A stretch of 64,000 bases of DNA from Mytilus galloprovincialis (lineage: Eukaryota; Mollusca; Bivalvia; Mytilida; Mytilidae): contig NC_134845.1 of NCBI RefSeq assembly GCF_965363235.1, forward strand, positions 64,757,261-64,821,260. Direction: 5' to 3'. Position numbers and translations under genes: made by a program. Under the pieces are notes generated by a model. It was given only the letters and a program-made list of their open reading frames with translations, was not told the origin of the DNA and searched no databases. Positions 57,401-64,000 of this stretch are shown piece after piece (the first letter of the stretch is position 1; the number at the start of each line of letters is the position of its first letter).

Positions 57401-60216
57401 TGTGTCATCAGGTCATTTCAAAGGTTTCCGATACTTGAAAGCCTAATTTAAAAATTAACGGCAAAAAAATTGGAAATTGAGAAAATAATTGCATTTCAAT
57501 TTTTGATGGAATTAAGGTTTTCTGCAAATTCTATGAAATAACTTTTTCTAAAAATCTTATTTTAAATGATGTGTAATACCATCGAGGTAATTTAAATCTT
57601 TGATGAATAAGTAATTATCTATTACAGCTAGCAAATGTAAAAAGAATTTTCTCAGTGTTGCTATCTTGTTTTCTAGCTGCTAAATTAATCTCAACAAAAA
57701 TAAAATGAATATAAAATGTATACAAACAAATAGAGAATATTGATGTTAGGGTAAAGGTCACTAGGACAGCAACCAACCAAGAAAACCAAAATAAGACAAA
57801 TACACATGTTATAGGCAACAAGGCAAACACTTTACTGCCCACAATCAGAGAGCAATAAGCAAAGATGAAGGCTCAGGCAAAGGGCAACCCTCTTTGTTTC
57901 TGACAGCTTTTAAAGATCATTTAGGTCCCTTTAGGTTAAAGTGCGTTTGAAGGTTAATTTGCATAATTCATGATGTACATAAGCGACAACTTCCGCCTTT
58001 TGATTCCAACTAAATATCTTTTCCTTGTATAAATTGACTTTTTCACATATTCCAATGGCTGCAAATATATTTCCATTGAAAAATAAAATAGTATTGAATC
58101 AAAATATGTAAAATAAGAAAATATCTGGTCATTCCAGCTTTTGATATATAGAACTAAAGAATACTGTCCAAAATTGCAGAAAAATGACCAAATAAGATAG
58201 AAACATACAAATACTTACAAAAATCGTAAAATAATAAGACCATGTATTCCTGAGTACAAATATAGTGACAGCACACCAATACACAACTATACTACGTGTT
58301 CTAACCTTTCTCGTAAGAAAGTGAGAAAATTAACACTCGATTGTATCCTACCAAGACTACCCAACTGACAAAGTCGCCAATTCTCTCAAACATTTACAGT
58401 TTTTGTTCATAATTATCACTTCAAAACTACTATACAATATGGGTATACAAACGATTACTCAGATAGGTCCCATGGGTCAATCCCCCAAATCTATTGGTCA
58501 ATACAGATAAGAAATGGATGTTTGGAAGAAACCAAACACCATCACGAACAAATGGAATTTGATTACCCAAGGAATAAGACGCTGTTTGCAATAGACAACA
58601 GCATGGGGAAGGTGTGAAATGATATTGCGTTGCATAATCCGAGGATTAAAGTTATCAATGGTCAATATTTATCGATTGGCTTAAAATCTTTAATGACACA
58701 TGTTGTGATGATACTAAAGTGTTAACTACAATACAAAGTTTTCCTTTCTAATGCCTCTCTGATGCAAACTTATCACGTTTTTTTTTTTCTAAACTTATCC
58801 TGATCATGTTATTGATAAACAGGTAAGATCACTCAAAAGTAATGTGATGTTCTAAAAATTGATATATTTATTGATTGTTTCCAAAATCTCCCAACCACCC
58901 CTCCAAAAAAAAAAACCACTTGTTTATATCATGGTAGCCAAGGTGACAATCCTTTAATAAGTAAATTAAAATTGGTATAGAGTGCACCTTTCCAAATTGG
59001 GGGTTAAAATCTTAAAACCTTATATTGACAGGCTTTTATTGACTGTAGATGAAATGCTTGCAACAGGTTTTTTGAGGAAACAATTTTTTTTCCATAAATG
59101 ATACCTAATCTGCAAGTGCAAAATATGACTGTCCTGAACTAATTTCATATTTGGTTTCAAATTTGCCTCATTACAGAAGTTGTGTTGAATTTTAATATAA
59201 AAACAAAACAGCTAAAACTATAAATATTTCAAAATTCTTATCATTCAATTTATATAAACTAAACTTCCAAATACTATTTGTACGATCAATTATTTATCTA
59301 TTACCGTTACACAAAGATACAAATACTGTCTTTATCAAGATTCGATATAAAACATTTCACTATATTACCGACAGAAATACCTGGAAACCCCGCTCATTGT
59401 TAGGGAGAAAACCATCTCTCAGTAGCAAAGTTTATAAACAAATTTTGTAGCGTGGAACATGTCACAATATTTCAAAGGGATTAAGTTGAAGAGGTATATT
59501 TTACTGGAGAGTACTTGAACTTAATGCATGTTTGGACTGAGGGATTCACTTTAAGTTCTGAATTATTGATTTAGGCCATTTTTCAAAACTGAACATGCTT
59601 ACTTAAACTGAAGATACAAATATTTCAATACAAAGAATATCTTAATATGGACACAATTTTCAAAGAAGAAATCAATTTTTATTGACAAATATCAATTTTT
59701 GAGAAACATAATGATATTCCTTAGTTGTTTTCTATTCTTTTTTAAATATGCAGACAGTGTTACACTGATACATACATTTCTCAACATGCTCAAAAGATTT
59801 TAATTCATTTTACATAAAATAAAATTGTATCTAAGTTAGTTATTTTGATCATACAAAAATTGTCAAGTCAAGATGAAGTTAGTTTACATAACAGAGAAAA
59901 AAATGGGTGCTAAAGATATGAAGAATAGAGGAAGGGCAACATAATAAAAAAATTTAAAAGATGCCTAAAAATCATAAAACAGATAAAAAACCTAAAAAAT
60001 AAAGAATTAAAAAATCAAGATCCTCCCTGTCTGAGAGTATTACAGATAGTCTAACTGTACCTATAAATAATTAAATCAAGCTTAATACTTTTTGCTCTAT
60101 CTGTCAGAGGTTGGCATTTACATGTTAATTGATTGATTGTTCTTTGCTTAACATCCAGGGGCAAATATTTCATGTATATTCAGGACCATAAATAAAGTTG
60201 ATGCTAAATCTCATTA
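54433..60216. other. Intergenic, no gene seen; TGACC-rich patch
   Basis: Long AT-rich stretch upstream of the protocadherin. At 55370-55600, TGACCATTG-type words are concentrated (see findings). A GTTCAGGA-type repeat unit lies at about 60155-60185. Short frames such as 57615-57842 on the - strand encode hydrophobic low-complexity peptides without supporting features. Non-coding first exons or enhancers could be hidden here. Confidence 0.4.
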
Positions 60217-60393
60217 CAGTGTAACCTGTCTAATCTGACACACTTGGGGACCAGAAAAAAATGCCGGATTAGGCAGGGTGTCGGAATACTCAGGTTTTTT
60301 CTGTAAGGATAGACAATTTTCGGTACCAGAAAAACGTGTCGCTTAAAGCAGGATGTTGGAATACTCAGGTGTCGGATTAGGCAGGTTACACTG
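60217..60393. mobile_element. 177-bp MITE, Tc1/mariner-pogo type ends
   Basis: Left end CAGTGTAACCTGTCTAATCT, right end mirrored (GATTAGGCAGGTTACACTG), with TA on both sides (60215-60216 and 60394-60395). CAGTG-start ends with a TA duplication are the pattern of pogo/Tc1-mariner relatives. The interior has two partly repeated GGTACCAGAAAAA-like halves, which create a repeating peptide on the - strand that is not a gene. Confidence 0.8.
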
Positions 60394-60477
60394 TATAAAA
60401 AAATTTGACAGGCAATTTTTTTCAATTCTGTCCCAGTGTTGAAAAGCGGGGGATGCTCAGAACAATATACATACTGC

Positions 60478-60600
60478 AGGTGCGGGAATTTCTCGCTACA
60501 TTGAAGACTTGTTGGTGACCTTCTGCTGTTGTTTTTTTCTATGTTTGGGTTGTTGTCTCTTTGGCACATTCCCCATTTCCATTCTCAATTTTATTACATA
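60478..60600 (-). repeat. Dispersed AGACAACAACCC repeat
   Basis: On the - strand: GAGAATGGAAATGGGGAATG, AGAGACAACAACCCAAAC, and the end AATGTAGCGAGAAATTCCCG. Closest to the copy at 19975-20100. Confidence 0.8.
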
Positions 60601-62919
60601 CTTAAATATCTGAATTATATTTATTTTTTTAATGTTAAGTTTTTGATCAGTGTTCTGCCATGAGACTGCATTTTTTGTAAGAGAGTACAGTGCACTTTTC
60701 AGTCATTTAATTTCCTATAAGACTAATCTATAATGCGTTTTCACGTTACAAATTTACTTAGATCACTGGCAACAGGAAAAACCATGTTTACACTAAACAA
60801 TATAAATATGTCCATCATCGTCAAAACTCGATATAAACCTATCACATATAACGCCCTTCAAAGACTATGTTGTAACAATCACGGAATTTGTCAAGTATTT
60901 CGTTTTCGGGTAATGGGAAAGTTGATGTTCGGCTGAAACCCCCTGTCACCTAACAAATTAAAACGTAAAATGTGTTTATACAGTCAGAATTACTTCCACA
61001 CAACAAAGTCTACCTACTTAATCCGCTTGTCACCATAAAATATCTTTTTCACTGAACGATTGTTTATGTTGATCATATATTGGCAAATTAAGTTTTCGAC
61101 ATAAAAAGACATGAAGCCTTTGAATCCAAATTTGTTGTTTACTAAGAAACTTTAACCTTATTACATATGTTACATGCTTTGGTGTGCATAGCCATAATGC
61201 ATGGAAAAATATTTTTTATGAGTTTGACATACCTAAAGGCATGCTATTATCAGAGCTTACATTTGAATACCCCCACCCTGATTGAGGCTCTTTCATAATC
61301 ACATCACGTTTCCATGTAAAAATCACAGATAAAAAAATAAATGTTCAGAAAAAAAAATAAGAATATAGAATTTACGTAAGCCTTTCCACTAAGATTGTCA
61401 TGATATTTCTTATAAAAGTTTTTAAGGTGGTACCTAACACTTCAGGAAGAAAACTCTATAAAATCAGCAAAATGTTTTAATTACATTGTGTTGTTAAGGT
61501 AATATTAAGCTTCTCACTGATCAAAATAAGTGTTTGTCAAACTGCTATACAACCAGTGTAATTTTTCTGATTAAACGGTTGGTTCAATTTTTTTGAAATT
61601 TTTTATATTTTTGTCAAAGGGTCATAGTAAATACTTTGTCAAAATTTAAAGAAAATTAAACTAGCTAAATTAATTTTAGTTCAGGTGTTGGGTACCACCT
61701 TAAGTTGATTTTCAGTGGCTAAATGGTCATTAAGGCAGATATAGAAGAAGAAGATGCTTTATTTCCATAAAACGGGCTCACAAGGAGCATGATATAATAT
61801 CATTACAATATGATATATACAAAAGACCTGTGCTTACCCTTCTTACATATCAACTGGGTTCAGACCAATTTTAATTTGGTACTATTGTTGCTTTGTCTTT
61901 AGTATTCTCTGTTTTCTGGTTATATAACAATACTGTTTTCTTTTTTTCTTTGAGCAAGGAGTTTCTTTTTGTCTTGTACCAAAATTTACATCTTTTGGAA
62001 TTCTCACTTCATACCTTCAAACTTTATGTTGCAATGAATTTAGAAAAACCTACAACATATATACATTTAAATATTAAAATTAAAAACAAAACATGTGACA
62101 GGCCAATATATAATAAATATTAAAACAGATATAACATGTACAAGTCAATATTTTAGAAATATTAAAAACTTAATTGACACGAGTCTAAACAGATGTTGTG
62201 ATGTAACACTATTGATCAGACTGAACTTTTACATTGTTCCTAAACACATGCAATTCTCCAATGTATTATAGATAACTTCCATCTGACTGCATGTATGACT
62301 TCTGGGTAAACAAGCACAGTGAACCTTATAATATACATATTGTTACCGTTGCATGTTAGCTTATGAAAGTGTTACAAATGTCCTTGAACGTCCACTTCAC
62401 TGATTTTTGGTTAGATATTTGATTTCACTTTAAAAGCGTATATCATAAATTCAGCATATAACTATGCTTTTACATATATAACATGTCTAACCTAATGGAA
62501 GCTTAAATGTAAAATTTGTCATATATATGTAAGCTTTGCTTTAATTAAAAAGAATTTATCCTAGAAGCTTATAGGTTTTCTAGTTAACTTTATATAAATT
62601 TATTCAGTTCATTAGCTTTATTTTGTATAAAAAAAAGGAATAAAAGAAATCAAATCGATTTCTGTTTTTCATGGCCAGCAAGGATTTTAACTACATCAAA
62701 TATGGATTTACAAGAATTTAATATTTTCTTAATGTATAAGTCATGTTTGAATGAATAGTTTTTTTCGGAACTAAGTCTGTATCATAGCAATGAACCTAAA
62801 TACGAATTAACTCAAGTATGAAATGTAGGTCACGGTGACTTGTATTTAGATTATCAATCAATGTTGACACAAGTCTATTTACATGAGAATACTATGATGA
62901 ACAAGATTGTGTCCCCAGT
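60601..62919. other. Intergenic with one MITE, no gene seen
   Basis: Apart from the TTAA-flanked element at 61436-61699 I see nothing coding. Frames at 60733-60936 and 61893-62123 have no recognisable domain. Confidence 0.4.
61436..61699 (+). mobile_element. TTAA-flanked 264-bp MITE, copy 3
   Basis: Starts GGTGGTACCTAACACTTCAG and ends GTGTTGGGTACCACC with TTAA on both sides (61432-61435 and 61700-61703). Same family and orientation as 35882-36154, but shorter through small deletions. Confidence 0.85.
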
Positions 62920-62989
62920 ACACAGATGCCCCATGCACACTATCTTTTTCTATGTTCAGTGGACCATGCAAATAGGGGAAAATCTCTAA

Positions 62990-63175
62990 TTTGGCATTAA
63001 AATGAGAAAGATCATATCATAGGGAACATGTGTACTAAGTTTCAAGTTGATTGGACTTCAACTTCATCAAAAACTTTCTCTCCCAAAAACTTTAACCTGA
63101 AGCCGGATAGATGGATGAACGGAAGGACGGATGGGCACACAGACCAGAAAACATAATGCCCATAAATGGAGCATA
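62990..63175 (-). repeat. Dispersed repeat, reverse copy of the 1050-1420 family
   Basis: GATCATATCATAGGGAACAT, AAGTTTCAAGTTGATTGGAC, CTTCATCAAAAAC, AAAACTTTAACCTGAAGC and CCAGAAAACATAATGCC are the reverse complement, in the reverse order, of words at 1080-1225. Confidence 0.8.
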
Positions 63176-63189
63176 AAAATTGTTCATTT

Positions 63190-63330
63190 TGTGAGAAATA
63201 GCTTGCTGTTCGGTGTTGAAGGCCATACTTTTGACCTATTATGGTTTACTTTTTACACATTGCGACTTGGATCATATGGATAGTTGTCTCATCAGCACTA
63301 TTACCACATCTTCTTATTTCTATGAAAAAA
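63190..63330 (+). repeat. GTTGTCTCATNNGCA dispersed repeat fragment
   Basis: Carries TTGCTGTTCGGTGTTGAAGG, GATAGTTGTCTCATCAGCAC and ACCACATCTTCTTATTTC in the same order as the related words at 31930-32050. Confidence 0.6.
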
Positions 63331-64000
63331 GAATCAAAAGTAGATAGACCTATGATATAATGAAACAGTGGCATTCATGGCAGTATGTTATATATGTTTT
63401 GAAGCTAATATGCTGATTTCAAGTCTTTAATAGAACAGTGTTAATTTAAAAAGATCAAGCTATTTCTGAAAACATGCATGAAATATTTGCTGACTGCAAT
63501 CAATTAAAAGATCTTGAATTGTACACCAATAAAATGAGTTCATTAGGGACAACTTCTATAAGAATGAGGTGAAAGAATTGAATTAACCTACAAAGTTTCA
63601 CATGTCAAAGGCTAAAGAAACATAACACCATATTTATAATGGCATAAAGATTTTTTAATTGGTGGTTTGTACATACAATTGTATCAATAAACTTTCAAAG
63701 ATCAAACTAATTTAAAATAAATAAGAAACTTTTTAAAAAATTTGTGAAAATACAAATTTTTGACAAATATATGATTATGGTATTAATATGTTGAGAAGCA
63801 ATTTTCCATTGTTCAAATATAATTAAAGATCATGAATATCAATTTGAATCAATTTCATATGTATCAAACGAAAAGAACACCTACTTCAATGCAAATTTTC
63901 ACCACAACCCAGAAAATCAATTTCATCATGATACACTCGAAATGCCTCATTTTGAAATTGAACAAATAATGATGACTAAATTTCCGCTAATACGGTCATC
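63331..64000. other. Window right end, no gene seen
   Basis: AT-rich sequence with nothing supportable. Confidence 0.4.

Noticed and set aside
60204-60569. 121-aa - strand protein with repeated RHxSIPTxC-like segments
   Set aside because: It spans a TA-flanked MITE and a separate dispersed repeat; the repeats come from the MITE's internal duplication.

Overview
The window looks like AT-rich nuclear DNA from a bivalve mollusc, most likely a marine mussel (Mytilidae-like). The evidence is spliced genes with GT-AG introns, secreted C1q-domain proteins of the type expanded in bivalves, a one-exon protocadherin ectodomain, and dense dispersed repeats. The species is an inference; nothing here fixes it. 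There are no bacterial operons, CRISPR arrays or rRNA genes.

Four protein-coding genes can be rebuilt with splice sites and matching phases. (1) A secreted C1q-domain protein on the + strand, three exons at 10555-12269, 185 aa. (2) A second C1q-domain protein on the + strand, first exon 16166-16238 and last exon 20160-20563; no counterpart of gene 1's middle exon is visible. (3) A small heat shock protein with an alpha-crystallin domain on the - strand, three exons at 24879-27423, 203 aa, with an arginine-rich N-terminus resembling a mitochondrial presequence. (4) A protocadherin on the - strand, four coding exons at 33839-44252, 1111 aa: a signal peptide, seven cadherin repeats and the membrane span in one 2.7-kb exon, and most of the cytoplasmic tail in three further exons.

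Layout. 1-10.5 kb: repeats plus a decayed Penelope-like reverse transcriptase split by a 1357-bp inverted-repeat element. 10.5-20.6 kb: the two C1q genes, separated and interrupted by fold-back elements, an internally repetitive 1140-bp inverted-repeat element, a LINE 3' end, and a 442-bp tandem array carrying a tRNA-like (pol III) head. 20.9-24.5 kb: a second copy of the 1.36-kb element and a smaller MITE. 24.9-27.4 kb: the heat shock gene. 27.4-33.8 kb: dispersed repeats, then the protocadherin 3' flank. 33.8-44.3 kb: protocadherin. 44.3-64 kb: upstream of protocadherin, with no supportable coding exon; it holds MITEs, tandem duplications, a TGACC-rich stretch and a candidate 5' leader.

Functionally, the C1q pair is a tandem immune-lectin-like cluster; the heat shock and protocadherin genes are unrelated neighbours. 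The most unusual material is in the mobile elements: the 1.36-kb family carries an array of a 13-bp motif, and one copy contains a perfect 46-bp palindrome absent from the other. All assignments come from reading the sequence; no database search was run.
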